DNA of 64,000 nt from Jannaschia sp. M317 (GTDB taxonomy: Bacteria; Pseudomonadota; Alphaproteobacteria; Rhodobacterales; Rhodobacteraceae): NCBI RefSeq assembly GCF_025141175.1, contig NZ_CP081155.1, positions 1,951,001-2,015,000 of the forward strand, written 5' to 3'. The notes below the pieces were generated by a model. The model worked only from the letters and a program-made list of their open reading frames with translations. It had not been told where the DNA came from and ran no database searches. Made by a program: the position numbers and the translations under genes. This document shows, one piece after another, positions 49,889 through 60,203 of the stretch (its first letter is position 1; each line of letters opens with the position of its first letter).

Positions 49889-52800
49889 TCATTCCGCCGC
49901 GCGGATCGGGGTCGCGCCGCGCGGCGCCGCATCGTCGCTGTCGTCCCGCGCCGTGACCACCGCAACCGGGCGGGCCGGCACCGCCTCGCCGGGGATCTGC
50001 ACGGCTTCCGGGAGGTCGGCATCTTCCTCCGCCCAGAGCAGGGTCGGGGCCTTCACCCGCTTGGCCGCGCGGCGCAGCGCCCAGTCCTGGCCCGACCGGC
50101 TGGTGCGGCCAAAGCCCACGCGCCCGATCATGCGGAACAATCCGATCGCGTAGGTCACGGCCCAGACCCGCGCCGCCAGCATCGCAGGCGTGAACAGCAG
50201 CGTCAGAACCGTGGCGACCCCCAGACCCCAGACCACCGCCGTCGCCAGCTGGATCCACCACAGGGACGTGGGCGACCCGATCGAATAGCCGCCGCCGATG
50301 AAGTCGAACGACAGGCCGAACATCATCGGTGCCAGGCCCGCCATGGTCGTCAGCGTGGTCAGCAGAACGGGGCGGATCCGATCCTCGGCGGTGCGGGTGA
50401 TCGCCTCGATCCGGGGCATGTAGCGGCTGTATTCCTGATAGGTGTCGATCAACACGATGTTGTTGTTCACCACGATCCCCGCCAGTGCAACGATCCCCGT
50501 GCCGGTCATGATGATCGAAAAGGCCTGATCCATCACCAGCATCCCGATGAGCACACCCGTCGTGGACAGGACCACCGCCAACAGCACCAGGATCGAGTTG
50601 TAGATGGAGTTGAACTGCGCCAGCAGGATCACGAACATCAGGCCCAGTGCCCCGATGAAGGCTTGGCCGAGGAAGGCCTGGCTCTCGGCCTGCTCCTCCT
50701 GATCGCCGGTCCATTCGTAGGACACGGAGGCGGGCAGGACCTCTCCGGCGTCGAACAATTCGGTCAGCATGACGATGCGTTCGTTGGCGGTGACCGGCAC
50801 CACGGTCAGGTCGCTGCCCTCGGCGTCGGCGGCGGGGACGATGCCCTGCACGGTGCCCGCGTCGTCGACCAGCTTGACGAGGCCGGGGGCCACGTCCGCC
50901 TTGACGTCGAAATAACGCTCGCCGTCGTAGCGGTCGATCTGGGCCAGTTGCGGCACCGGTTTGCGGGTGATGAAGTTGGCCAGCGGGACCAGGCCGTCGG
51001 CGGTGCGCACCTTCAGGTTGTCGAGGGTGGACAGAACCCGGTCTTCTTCGGGCAGACGGACGCGGATCTCGATCTCGTCGTCCGAGGAATCCACGCGCAT
51101 CGTGTCCAGCAGGATGCCGCGCGTGACCAGCTGCACCATGGCACCGACGGTGGCGACATCCGCCCCAAAGCGCCCCGCCTTTTCGACGTCCACATTGATC
51201 TCCCAGTCGATGCCGGGCAGGGGCAGAGTGTCTTCGATGTCGATCAGGCCGGGGGTGTCTTCGAAAAAGGCGGACACATCGGCGGTGGTCTGGCGCAACA
51301 CGCCGTAGTCGCCGCCGGTCAGGCGCAGGTGCACAGGCTTGCCCTGTGCGGGGCCGCGATCATTGGCCGACAGATCGACCTTGATGCCCGGCAATGCGCG
51401 CAGACGTGCCAGCAGTTCGTCGGCAATGGCATCACCGTCAAAAGCGGGGTCCACGACCTGCGTGTTCACGGTGAAGCCGGCGATGGTGAACCAGGGCTCC
51501 GACACGGTGGGGCGGTCTTCCCAGGGGACCATCTCGATCTGGATCTGGCCGATGGTGTCGCCCGGACCACCCGCAGCACCGGGGCCGCCGGAATTCAGGC
51601 CACCGTCGCCCGCAAAGGCAAAGGCCGACTGGATGCCCGGTGTTTCCAGCACCATCTGTTCGGCCCGCTTGAGCAGAGCGTCCTTTTCGTCCAGCGACAG
51701 GTTCCCCCGCGCGCGGACGTAGATGTTGGCCTGCTCCAGCTCGCTTACGACGAAGAATTCCACGCCTTTGTTGTTCGCGCCAAAGTAGGTGAAGGTCGAC
51801 ACCACCGCAAAGCCGACGACCCCAACCGCCACGATGGGACCCAGGGGGTTGCCGACAATCATGTGGACGAACCAGCCAAAGGGGCTGCGCCGATAGCCGA
51901 ATTTCACGGCCTTCTGGCGACGCTGGAACGTGACGGATCCGAGGCTGGCCGACAGCAGCATCGCCGAGAAGACGAAAGCCAGCGCACCGGGGATCGACCA
52001 GGTCCAGACGCCCAAGGGGGCCTCGGGCAGCAAAAGCTGCGGGTTCAATGTCTGCAGGATTGCCACGACCATCAGCCAGGCGGCCCCGATCGTCAGAACA
52101 AGGCGCGCGACCCAGGGCAGGGTGCGGCGCAGGGCGCCCGACAGACGCTCGATCATACGGCTGACCCGGCCCGAGACGCCGCCCAGAACCGGCAGGTAGA
52201 CAAGCGCCACGATCAGCGAGGCCGACAGCACGAAGATCAGCGTCACGGGCAACATGCCCATGAATTCGCCCGGCACGCCCGGCCAGAACAGCATCGGCAG
52301 AAAGGCGCAAAGCGTCGTCGCCGTGGATGACACCACCGGCCAGAACATCCGTTTCGCGGCCTCGGTAAAGGCGTGCATCGGGCCGGAGCCTTCGGATATG
52401 CGCTTGTCCGCGTATTCGACCACCACGATGGCCCCATCGACCAGCATGCCCACGGCCAGGATCAGGCCGAACATGACGATGTTGGAGATCGTCAGCCCCA
52501 TCGCCCCCATCAGAGCAAACGCCAGCAGGAACGACGTCGGAATCGCGAAGCCCACGAGCAGGGCAGACCGGGTGCCAAGCGCCGCCAGCACCACGATCAT
52601 CACCAGCGCGATGGCCGTCAGGACCGAGCCTTCCAGCTGCGAGACCATGGATTTGACCGTGCGCGACTGGTCCAGCGTCACCTCGACCTGAACCGCCTGT
52701 TGCAGTTCCTCGGGCCAGGACGCGACGCTGGCGTCGATGACCGCGCGGACCTCGGCGGCGGTGTCGATGATGTTGAAACCCTTCCGCTTGACCACCTGAA

Positions 52801-53641
52801 GCGCGACAGTGGTGTCGCCGTTGTAGCGGGCGGTGCCCTCGCGGTCCTCGAACGTCAGGTTGATCTGGGCCAGGTCGCCCAGGCTGATGATGCGGTCGCC
52901 GTTGGTCTTGACCGGCAGGTTGTAGACGTCCTGCGGGTCCTCGAACGATCCGGGGATCTTGACCGGAAAGGCCCCGGTGGCCGTCTCGACCGACCCGGTG
53001 GCCACCAGCAGGTTGTTGTTGGTGACGACGTTGATCAGCTCGCCCGCGGTGACGTTATACGCCTCCAGCGCGAGGGGATCGATCAGCACCTCCAGCATTT
53101 CGTCACGGTGACCGGCCAGACCAGCCTCCAGGATTGCGGGCATGCCTTCCAGCGTGTCCTGCAATTCATTGGCCAGCCGCAGCAGGGTGCGTTCCGGTGC
53201 CTGCCCGGACAGCGAGACGATCAGGATCGGAAATTCGGAGAAGTTGATCTCGTCGATGGCATATTGATCCGCCCCCGAGGGGAAGTTCGCCTCGGCGTTG
53301 TTCATCTTGTCGCGGACGTCGGCGATGGTGGCGGCCTTGTCCCAGCCGAACTCGAATTCCAGAAAGATCCCTGCGAATCCCTCGGCGGCGGTGGCCGACA
53401 TGGATTTCAGCCCGTCGACTTCCTTCAGCTCGGTCTCCATCGGTTTGACCAACAACTTTTCGGCGTCGGACGCGCTGATGCCGGGGAAGGGGACGTTGAC
53501 GAAGATGCCGGGGATGTCGATGTCCGGCTCGCCCTCTTTGGGCAGCGAGACATAGGCGATCGTGCCGGCCAGAACCGACAGGACCACAAAGGCCAGGACC
53601 ATGCGGGCCCGTTCGGCGGCCCAGTCGACGATGCCGATCAT
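49889..53641 (-). CDS. RND family efflux transporter, inner-membrane subunit
   Basis: A 1250-aa proton-driven exporter of the AcrB/HAE-like superfamily, longer than the usual 1020-1050 residues. The N-terminal helix, porter domains and the helix-4 segment GMLVDGAIVVVEYADK are present; the second Asp of the AcrB DD pair is Gly, as in several alphaproteobacterial members. Two extra hydrophobic segments (about 515-590, LVLTIGAAWLMVVAIL and IPGALAFVFSAMLLSASL) lie in the middle. The tail (last 70 residues) is cytoplasmic, with charged and Pro/Ala-rich sequence. It shares an ATGA overlap with the adaptor gene. Substrate unknown; no outer-membrane factor gene nearby. Confidence 0.92.
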   Translation of the reverse strand: MIGIVDWAAERARMVLAFVVLSVLAGTIAYVSLPKEGEPDIDIPGIFVNVPFPGISASDAEKLLVKPMETELKEVDGLKSMSATAAEGFAGIFLEFEFGWDKAATIADVRDKMNNAEANFPSGADQYAIDEINFSEFPILIVSLSGQAPERTLLRLANELQDTLEGMPAILEAGLAGHRDEMLEVLIDPLALEAYNVTAGELINVVTNNNLLVATGSVETATGAFPVKIPGSFEDPQDVYNLPVKTNGDRIISLGDLAQINLTFEDREGTARYNGDTTVALQVVKRKGFNIIDTAAEVRAVIDASVASWPEELQQAVQVEVTLDQSRTVKSMVSQLEGSVLTAIALVMIVVLAALGTRSALLVGFAIPTSFLLAFALMGAMGLTISNIVMFGLILAVGMLVDGAIVVVEYADKRISEGSGPMHAFTEAAKRMFWPVVSSTATTLCAFLPMLFWPGVPGEFMGMLPVTLIFVLSASLIVALVYLPVLGGVSGRVSRMIERLSGALRRTLPWVARLVLTIGAAWLMVVAILQTLNPQLLLPEAPLGVWTWSIPGALAFVFSAMLLSASLGSVTFQRRQKAVKFGYRRSPFGWFVHMIVGNPLGPIVAVGVVGFAVVSTFTYFGANNKGVEFFVVSELEQANIYVRARGNLSLDEKDALLKRAEQMVLETPGIQSAFAFAGDGGLNSGGPGAAGGPGDTIGQIQIEMVPWEDRPTVSEPWFTIAGFTVNTQVVDPAFDGDAIADELLARLRALPGIKVDLSANDRGPAQGKPVHLRLTGGDYGVLRQTTADVSAFFEDTPGLIDIEDTLPLPGIDWEINVDVEKAGRFGADVATVGAMVQLVTRGILLDTMRVDSSDDEIEIRVRLPEEDRVLSTLDNLKVRTADGLVPLANFITRKPVPQLAQIDRYDGERYFDVKADVAPGLVKLVDDAGTVQGIVPAADAEGSDLTVVPVTANERIVMLTELFDAGEVLPASVSYEWTGDQEEQAESQAFLGQAFIGALGLMFVILLAQFNSIYNSILVLLAVVLSTTGVLIGMLVMDQAFSIIMTGTGIVALAGIVVNNNIVLIDTYQEYSRYMPRIEAITRTAEDRIRPVLLTTLTTMAGLAPMMFGLSFDFIGGGYSIGSPTSLWWIQLATAVVWGLGVATVLTLLFTPAMLAARVWAVTYAIGLFRMIGRVGFGRTSRSGQDWALRRAAKRVKAPTLLWAEEDADLPEAVQIPGEAVPARPVAVVTARDDSDDAAPRGATPIRAAE

Positions 53642-55194
53642 TGCGTGGCCTCCTGGCTGGCGCGCAGGCTTTCGGGCGTCTCATAGGTTGCCCGGACCGG
53701 CACGCCTTCGGTGACGTATTCCTGTCCGACGATGATCACATCGACCGCGTCGGGCAAGCCCCCCAGCAGGACGCCCTGGGGCGTGTCGCGGATCAGGGTG
53801 ACAGGTGCAAAGCCGGTCACGCCGTCCTCGATCACCCGCAGGCCCAGCGCGCCCATATCGTTGAGCGTCAGCGCCGAGGCCGGGATCATGTGGGCGCGCG
53901 TCGGATCGGTGCCGATCAGAATTTCGGCGGTCTGGCCGTCGCGGATCGTCAGATCGGCGTTGGGCACCGTGACCTCCACGCGGAAGGTCCGCGTCAGATC
54001 GTCAGCGGACCGCGACAGGAACGTCACCTGACCCACGACCTCTGCGCCAGAGGCAAGGCGTGCGCCTGCTTGCGCGCCGACCTCGATCCGATCCACCTGC
54101 GCTTCGGGCAGGAACCCGACCAGTTTCATCGGATCCAGCTGCACGATCACGGCACAATCGCCCGATCCCGGTGCACCCGCCTGCAGCAGGGCCCCCAACT
54201 CAGCGGTATCCGATTCCAGCAGACCGGCAAAGGGCGCCTCGATCGTCAGCTTGTCGATTTCCAGTCGGGCGGCTTCGACGCCGGCCTCGGCGCTTTCGAT
54301 GGCGGCCTCTGCCCCGGCGACACCGGCGCGGGCGTTTTCAACCCCTGCCTCTGCGGCGGCGACGCTAGCCTGCGCGCTTTCGATCTGGGCGCGGGCACCC
54401 TCGACGCTGGCGCGGGCGCTTTCGATGTCGGCTTCGGTGGCCTCAAGACCCGTTTGCGCGGCGACCAGACCGGCTTCGGCGGTGCGCAGCGTGGCGTCCG
54501 CATTTGCCACGCGCGTCTGCGAGGCGAAGCCGCCTTCGGACAGCTGTTGTGCGGCGTTCTGGTTGATCCGCGCCTCTTCCAGGCGGGCTTCTGCTTCTGC
54601 GATGCGCGCGGTGGTATCGGCGCGGCCGGCTTCGGCGACGGTGACACGCGACTGCACTTCGGGCAGCCGGGCGCGGGCCTCGCGCAGGCGGGCCTCTGCC
54701 TCGGGGCCACGGGCGGCGGCTTCGGCGATGCGGGCGCGCGCTTCGGGCAGGCGCGCGCGGGCTTCGGCCAATCTTGCTTCGGCTTCGGCAACGCGGGCTT
54801 GGCGCGTGCCGGGATCCAGTTCACACAGCATTTGCCCGGCTTCGACGAACTGCCCCTTGCGCAGCGGCTCCGAGATGACGATGCCCGAGGTTTCCGCCTG
54901 AACGGTCACCTCGCGCGCGGCCTCGGACTGACCCCGCACCATAACCGCGTCGGGCACATCGCTTGCGACGGAGCGAAGCGCGATGACATGCACGGCCTCA
55001 CCGGCTTCGGCGGCCTCCGTGGTGGCAATTGCGACTGGCAATTCAGCCGCCTCTTCCGTCACCGGGGCCGCGACCTCGGTGGTCTCTTCGGTGCCGAAGC
55101 TGCGGGCAAACTGCAGCAGCGCCTCCCGCTCAAGCACGACATAGAACAAGGCCACGGAAACCAGCACAGCGGTCAGCAGGGGAAAGAAACGCAT
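53638..55194 (-). CDS. RND efflux periplasmic adaptor (membrane fusion protein) with long coiled coil
   Basis: A 518-aa adaptor: N-terminal anchor helix (5-22), an acidic linker (35-65), lipoyl half (95-130), an unusually long helical hairpin (about 130-315, Ala/Glu/Arg repeats such as AEARLAEARARLPEARARI), second lipoyl half and beta-barrel domains (315-500). The hairpin of roughly 185 residues is about twice the usual length, so the channel to the outer membrane would be long. ATG 55194 follows AGAGGA; the annotated frame extends 16 codons further without a ribosome site. It precedes the RND gene with a 4-nt overlap. Confidence 0.9.
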   Translation of the reverse strand: MRFFPLLTAVLVSVALFYVVLEREALLQFARSFGTEETTEVAAPVTEEAAELPVAIATTEAAEAGEAVHVIALRSVASDVPDAVMVRGQSEAAREVTVQAETSGIVISEPLRKGQFVEAGQMLCELDPGTRQARVAEAEARLAEARARLPEARARIAEAAARGPEAEARLREARARLPEVQSRVTVAEAGRADTTARIAEAEARLEEARINQNAAQQLSEGGFASQTRVANADATLRTAEAGLVAAQTGLEATEADIESARASVEGARAQIESAQASVAAAEAGVENARAGVAGAEAAIESAEAGVEAARLEIDKLTIEAPFAGLLESDTAELGALLQAGAPGSGDCAVIVQLDPMKLVGFLPEAQVDRIEVGAQAGARLASGAEVVGQVTFLSRSADDLTRTFRVEVTVPNADLTIRDGQTAEILIGTDPTRAHMIPASALTLNDMGALGLRVIEDGVTGFAPVTLIRDTPQGVLLGGLPDAVDVIIVGQEYVTEGVPVRATYETPESLRASQEATQ

Positions 55195-55408
55195 GATAAT
55201 CCTCTGAGTGTCGAATAACCGCGGTATCGGGTGCTGCCGCACGCGCTAAACCGTTCGGTTCAGATTTAGGGGTTCCCCTACGCCCGACAACCCCTTCACG
55301 CAAGAGAAATTGACGCAGGGGTGTTCTGCGCAAATGCAGGACGTATCATTGCCGCTTGGCCCCCGCCGTCCGAGACGGTAGGACAGCCGCGACACCAAGG
55401 AGGGGCCG

Positions 55409-56068
55409 ATGTCCAACCCGGAAAGTTTCATCGACGAGGTGACCGAAGAGGTCCGTCGTGACCGTCTGTATGCGACGCTGCGTCGCTGGGGCTGGGTGGC
55501 GGCGCTGGTCGTGATCGTGGTTGTCGGCGGGGCCGCCTGGTCGGAATGGCAGAAGTCCACCGCCGAGACGCGGGCCCAGGCCTTTGGTGATTCCCTGCTG
55601 CAGGCGCTGGGTGCCGACGACATGGACGCCCGCCGCGCCGCCTTGCAAACGGTGACGCCCGAGGTTCCCGAACAGGCCGCCATTCTGGGGTTGATCCGGG
55701 CCACGGCGCTGCGCAACGGCGATGGCGGATCCACGGATGCGGCCCGCGACGAATTGCTTGCCCTGGCCGAAACCGAGGGGCTGTCGCCCACCTACCGGCA
55801 CCTGGCCCTGTTGAAGGTGATGCTGGATGGGGGCACCGGCGACGCCGCCCGCGACGGTGCCTTTCTGGAAGAATTGGCCACCCCCGGTGCGCCGTACCGG
55901 CCGCTGGCGATCGAACAACAGGCGATCACGGCCGTGCGCGCGGGCGATACCGCCACCGCCGTCACCCTGCTGCGCGTGTTGAGCGAAGAGGCCGGTGTGA
56001 CGGAGAGCTTGCGCCGCCGCGCCCTGCAGTTGATGGTGGCGCTGGGGGCGTCGCCGGACCCCGCGTGA
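55409..56068 (+). CDS. YfgM-like tetratricopeptide membrane protein
   Basis: A 219-aa protein with one N-terminal membrane helix (about 27-48, RRWGWVAALVVIVVVGGAAWSEWQ) and a periplasmic TPR-like helical domain. The start MSNPESFIDEVTEEVRRDRL is the YfgM/DUF2133-type sequence. YfgM works beside the SecYEG/PpiD chaperones in E. coli. Here the order yfgM-like, bamB, (DapA-like), der matches the conserved E. coli yfgM-bamB-der neighbourhood. Confidence 0.85.
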   Translation: MSNPESFIDEVTEEVRRDRLYATLRRWGWVAALVVIVVVGGAAWSEWQKSTAETRAQAFGDSLLQALGADDMDARRAALQTVTPEVPEQAAILGLIRATALRNGDGGSTDAARDELLALAETEGLSPTYRHLALLKVMLDGGTGDAARDGAFLEELATPGAPYRPLAIEQQAITAVRAGDTATAVTLLRVLSEEAGVTESLRRRALQLMVALGASPDPA

Positions 56069-56112
56069 GCGGGGCACGGAACGCGACGGGGCAGGGACAC
56101 GAGGCCAGACCA

Positions 56113-57438
56113 ATGAAATCACAGCTTCTCTTGGCGCTTGGCGTCAGTCTTCTGACCCTCGCAGCCTGCACCGAAAAAGAGGAAATTTTGCCTGGGCAGC
56201 GTCTATCGGTGCGCCCCGGCGACAATACCGCCGCCGTCCTGGCAGAGGTGGCCCCCGATGTCGCCACGGATGCCGTCGCGCTGACCCTGCCGCCTGCGCG
56301 CCGTCTGGCCGATTGGCCGATGCGTGTCGGCACCGCGTCGAATGACCCCGGTCATGCATCGCTGTCGACGGCCCCTGTCCGGGGCTGGACGGCGGGTATC
56401 GGTGCGGGCGACAGCCGCCGGCAGCGGATCACAGCAGACCCGGTATCGGACGGGGCGCGCATCTATACGCTGGACGCCAAGGCGACGATCACCGCGACGA
56501 CGACCGGCGGCGGGACCGCCTGGTCGCGCAGCCTGGTGCCGCCCGCCGACAAGGACACCGACGCCTCGGGCGGGGGCGTCGCGGTTGTGGGCGATACGGT
56601 TTATGTGACCACCGGCTTTGGCCGCCTGCACGCGCTGGACGCCACATCGGGGGCGGAGCGGTGGGTGCAGCGGCTGGACGCGCCGGTCACCTCGCCCAAG
56701 GTGGCGGGCGGGCTGGTGTACGTGGTCAGCCGCGACAATCGCGCCTGGGCGATCGCCGCCGACACCGGTCGCATCCAGTGGGAGCTGCCGGCCGCCCCGG
56801 CCGCCGCCGCCATGGCAACCGCACCGGCACCGGCCATCGTTGGACGTCTGGCCGTCTTCCCGTTCGGCAGCGGCGAAATCCTGGCCACGTTGCAGCAATC
56901 GGGCATTCGTGTCTGGGGCAGCTCTGTCTCGGGCAAGCGCCGGGGCGTCGCGTCCAATTTCATCGGGGATATCACCGGCGATCCGGTCGCGCAGGACGGC
57001 GTGATCTATGCTGGCACATCGGCGGGCCGGATGGTGGCGCTGGAACAATCCTCCGGCAGCCGGATCTGGACCGCCGACGAAGGGGCCGTCAGCCCCCTGG
57101 TCGTCGCGGGCGGCTCGCTTTTTGCGGTGTCGGACCGGGCGCAGTTGCTGCGGCTCGACGCGGAAACGGGCGATGTCATCTGGCGCGCCGACCTGCCGTT
57201 CTATCAGAACAGCCGCGTGACGCGGCGGCGCGGTGTCTTTGCGCATTATGGCCCTGTCCTGGCGGGTGGGCGGCTTTGGGTCGCGTCCTCTGACGGGGTG
57301 CTGCGCGGCTTTACCCCCGAGACGGGGGCCCTGGCGACACAGGTCGAGGTTCCCGGCGGTGCCGCCTCTCGTCCTATCGCCTTTGGTGATGCGCTTTATG
57401 TCGTCGGTCGCGACGGCGATCTGCACGCGTACCGCTAG
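56113..57438 (+). CDS. bamB: Outer membrane assembly lipoprotein BamB
   Basis: A 441-aa lipoprotein with beta-propeller PQQ-like repeats, a partner of BamA in outer-membrane protein insertion. The signal MKSQLLLALGVSLLTLAAC carries a lipobox. Repeats of the form GRLHALDATSGAERWVQRLD, AIAADTGRIQWELP, GRMVALEQSSGSRIWTADE and LLRLDAETGDVIWRADLP are visible. ATG 56113 begins the signal; the frame 48 nt upstream overlaps the preceding gene. Confidence 0.9.
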   Translation: MKSQLLLALGVSLLTLAACTEKEEILPGQRLSVRPGDNTAAVLAEVAPDVATDAVALTLPPARRLADWPMRVGTASNDPGHASLSTAPVRGWTAGIGAGDSRRQRITADPVSDGARIYTLDAKATITATTTGGGTAWSRSLVPPADKDTDASGGGVAVVGDTVYVTTGFGRLHALDATSGAERWVQRLDAPVTSPKVAGGLVYVVSRDNRAWAIAADTGRIQWELPAAPAAAAMATAPAPAIVGRLAVFPFGSGEILATLQQSGIRVWGSSVSGKRRGVASNFIGDITGDPVAQDGVIYAGTSAGRMVALEQSSGSRIWTADEGAVSPLVVAGGSLFAVSDRAQLLRLDAETGDVIWRADLPFYQNSRVTRRRGVFAHYGPVLAGGRLWVASSDGVLRGFTPETGALATQVEVPGGAASRPIAFGDALYVVGRDGDLHAYR

Positions 57439-57441
57439 GGG

Positions 57442-58335
57442 ATGCCGGTCGCACGCCCCTGTGTCGATGGCGTGCATACGGTTCTCTATGCGCTGTTCTC
57501 CGGGGATGGCACGCTGGACACGGGTGCGATGCGCGCGCAGGTGCAGGCCGTGCGGGACAGTGGCGTCAAGGGGATTACGGTCCTGGGCCTTGCCACCGAA
57601 GTGCAGAAACTGTCGCCCGCCGAGCAGCGTCACCTGATCGAGATCGTCGCCCCCGAAACAGGCGACCTGCCGCTGTCTGTCACCCTCACCGGGGGCAGCG
57701 TCACCGCCCAGCGAGAGATGGCGCGCGTTGCGCTCGACCACGGGGCGCGCTGGCTGATCCTGCAACCTCCTGCTGTCGGCACCTATCCAGGTGCGACCTA
57801 CCTGGAATTCTTTTTGGCCGTGGCCGAGGGCTTCGACCTGCGCGTCGCCGTTCAAAATGCGCCGCAATACCTGGGCCGGGGTCTCAGCCGGGACGACATC
57901 CTGCTCTTGCGTGACAGGAATCCGAATTTCGACGTGATCAAGGCCGAGGCACCCTCCGTCGATCTGGCCCGCCTGGCCCAGGCGGCAGGCGACCGTATCG
58001 ACATCCTGAACGGGCGCGGCGGGCTGGAGCTGCTGGACTGTCTGCGCGCGGGGGCCTGCGGGTTCATCCTGGCCCCCGACATCGCCGACCGGGCGCAGCA
58101 GGCCATGACCCTTTGGCAAGCGGGCCGGACGCAGGAGGCAGAGGCCGAATACGCCGCGATCCTTCCCGCCATCACCTTTTGCATGCAGTCGATCGAACAT
58201 CTTATCTGTTACGGCAAACGCCTGTTCGCCGCGCGCGCGGGACTGACCATTCACGACCGGGCCCCGGCGCAGATCCCGACCGACTTTGGCCTCGCGGCGG
58301 TGGACCGCTATGCCCGCGTTCTGGGCCCGATCTGA
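57442..58335 (+). CDS. Dihydrodipicolinate synthase (DapA/NanA) family aldolase
   Basis: A 297-aa TIM-barrel lyase of the DHDPS/NAL superfamily. The Schiff-base Lys is in NFDVIKAEAPS, and GVKGITVLGLATEVQKLSPAEQ is the N-terminal family motif. The Tyr motif of DapA (YNxPxR) is replaced by QNAPQYLG, so it is not a standard lysine-pathway DapA; its substrate is unknown. It lies between bamB (3 nt gap) and der, an insertion relative to the enterobacterial order. Confidence 0.85.
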   Translation: MPVARPCVDGVHTVLYALFSGDGTLDTGAMRAQVQAVRDSGVKGITVLGLATEVQKLSPAEQRHLIEIVAPETGDLPLSVTLTGGSVTAQREMARVALDHGARWLILQPPAVGTYPGATYLEFFLAVAEGFDLRVAVQNAPQYLGRGLSRDDILLLRDRNPNFDVIKAEAPSVDLARLAQAAGDRIDILNGRGGLELLDCLRAGACGFILAPDIADRAQQAMTLWQAGRTQEAEAEYAAILPAITFCMQSIEHLICYGKRLFAARAGLTIHDRAPAQIPTDFGLAAVDRYARVLGPI

Positions 58336-58410
58336 CGTCGGGCTTTCCCTGCGCCGTCAGGTGCGCTAAGGCCCGCGCCTGACCTCGCCCTTCTTCGGGA
58401 CCCGCGCCCC

Positions 58411-59865
58411 ATGTTCACGCTCGCCATTGTTGGCCGACCCAATGTCGGCAAATCCACCCTGTTCAACCGTCTGGTTGGCAAACGCCTGGCGTTGGTCGAC
58501 GACCAGCCGGGCGTGACCCGCGACCTGCGCGAGGGGGCCGCACGTCTGGGCGACCTGAAGTTCACCGTGGTCGATACCGCCGGTCTGGAACAGGCGACCG
58601 ACGATTCCCTGCAGGGCCGGATGCGCCGACTGACCGAACGGGCCGTCGACGTGGCGGACGCCGCGCTTTTCGTGATCGACGCGCGGGTGGGCGTGACCCC
58701 CGCCGATGAGATCTTTGCCGATATCCTGCGTCGCAAGGGCCACCCGGTCCTTGTCGCCGCCAACAAGGCCGAGGGCCGCCTGGGCGAGGCCGGCATGTTC
58801 GAGGCCTTTTCGCTGGGTCTGGGCGAGCCGGTCGGCATCTCCGCCGAGCACGGCGAAGGCATGGCCGACCTGGCCGCCTTGCTGCGCCCCCTGATCGAAG
58901 CCAAGGCCGAGGAGCCCAGCGAAGAGGCCGAGGCCGAAGTCGAGATCGACGAGGACGACCTGGGGGAGGAGGCCGACTGGGCCCCGACGGCCAAGCGTCC
59001 GCTGAAGATTGCCGTCGTGGGGCGCCCCAACGCGGGCAAGTCCACGCTGATCAACCAGATCATCAAGGAAGACCGGCTGCTGACCGGGCCAGAGGCCGGG
59101 ATCACCCGCGATTCCATCGCGCTGACCTTCGACTGGGAAGGCACGCCGACCCGCATTTTCGACACGGCCGGCATGCGCAAGCGCGCCAAGATCACCGAAA
59201 AGCTGGAAAAACTGTCGGTTTCCGATGGACTGCGGGCGGTGAAATTCGCCGAGGTCGTGGTTGTTCTGCTCGACACCGACAGTTCCTTTGAACAGCAGGA
59301 CCTGCGCATCGCCGACCTCGCGTCCCGCGAGGGGCGGGCCGTGGTGGTCGCTGTCAACAAGTGGGACCTGGAAGAGAACCGCCAGGAAAAGCTGGCCGAA
59401 CTCAAGGAAGCGTTCGAGCGTTTGCTGCCGCAGCTGCGCGGTGCGCCTCTGGTCACGGTTTCCGCCAAGACCGGCCGCGGGATGGAGCGCCTGCGCGAGG
59501 CCATCCTGAAGGCGCACGAGGTCTGGAACCGCCGCATTCCGACGGCCCAGCTGAACCGCTGGCTGACCGGAATGCTGGAACAGCACCCGCCCCCCGCACC
59601 GCAGGGGCGCCGCATCAAGATGCGCTACATGACCCAGGTAAAGACCCGTCCGCCCGGGTTCGTCGTGATGTGTTCTCACCCCGATTCGATCCCCGACAGC
59701 TATACGCGCTATCTGGTGAACGGCCTGCGCGAAGATTTCGACATGCCGGGCACTCCGATCCGTCTGCACATGCGCGGGCAGGGCGATGCGAACCCCTACA
59801 AGGGCAAAAAGCGGATTCAGGCCTCGCGCCTGCGCAAGCATACGGATGGCCGCCGCCCGGATTGA
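58411..59865 (+). CDS. der: Ribosome biogenesis GTPase Der
   Basis: A 484-aa double GTPase for 50S maturation. G domain 1 ([23 protein letters not shown] at G4), an acidic linker ([21 protein letters not shown]), G domain 2 ([24 protein letters not shown]) and the C-terminal KH-like domain ([25 protein letters not shown]). G4 of the first domain is NKAE instead of NKxD, typical of alphaproteobacterial Der. Confidence 0.95.
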   Translation: MFTLAIVGRPNVGKSTLFNRLVGKRLALVDDQPGVTRDLREGAARLGDLKFTVVDTAGLEQATDDSLQGRMRRLTERAVDVADAALFVIDARVGVTPADEIFADILRRKGHPVLVAANKAEGRLGEAGMFEAFSLGLGEPVGISAEHGEGMADLAALLRPLIEAKAEEPSEEAEAEVEIDEDDLGEEADWAPTAKRPLKIAVVGRPNAGKSTLINQIIKEDRLLTGPEAGITRDSIALTFDWEGTPTRIFDTAGMRKRAKITEKLEKLSVSDGLRAVKFAEVVVVLLDTDSSFEQQDLRIADLASREGRAVVVAVNKWDLEENRQEKLAELKEAFERLLPQLRGAPLVTVSAKTGRGMERLREAILKAHEVWNRRIPTAQLNRWLTGMLEQHPPPAPQGRRIKMRYMTQVKTRPPGFVVMCSHPDSIPDSYTRYLVNGLREDFDMPGTPIRLHMRGQGDANPYKGKKRIQASRLRKHTDGRRPD

Positions 59866-59984
59866 CGGGCGCAGGAACCGCAAGAATTGTTGCTAAAGCG
59901 CGCATTTCTGCCCGCTTTCAGCCGTCCCCATGATCCGCCGCGGTGTGCATTCCTTGGCCTGTCCAACAGGGGAAGGTGCACGCG

Positions 59985-60173
59985 ATGGCGTCAATGGTAG
60001 CAAGGTTCAGACAGTCCGAATCCGGGGCCGTCACGGTTGATTGGGTGGTTCTGACGGCTGCGGTCGTCGGACTGGGGCTGGCGATCGTGGGGCTGTTTTC
60101 CAGCGGCTTCACCAATCAGACCACGTCCATTCAGACAGGCATCAACGGCACGACCGTCAAGACAAGCTTCTGA
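59985..60173 (+). CDS. Flp/Fap-like small pilin
   Basis: A 62-aa protein with one hydrophobic helix. The segment SESGAVTVDWVVLTAAVVGLGLAIVGLFSSG resembles class IVb Flp prepilins: processing after Gly before AVTVDW, then the membrane helix. A short tail follows. ATG 59985 is preceded by GGGGAAGG. No pilus assembly genes are in the window, so it may work with a tad locus elsewhere. Confidence 0.75.
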   Translation: MASMVARFRQSESGAVTVDWVVLTAAVVGLGLAIVGLFSSGFTNQTTSIQTGINGTTVKTSF

Positions 60174-60195
60174 CGGGGCGGCCGGGACCGCCCCG
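60174..60195. terminator. Hairpin between the pilin and grxD genes
   Basis: Stem GGGGCGG / CCGCCCC (60175-60181 with 60188-60194), 6-nt loop, between the two convergent genes. It has no T run, so a terminator role is only likely. Confidence 0.45.
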
Positions 60196-60203
60196 AAAGG
60201 GGA

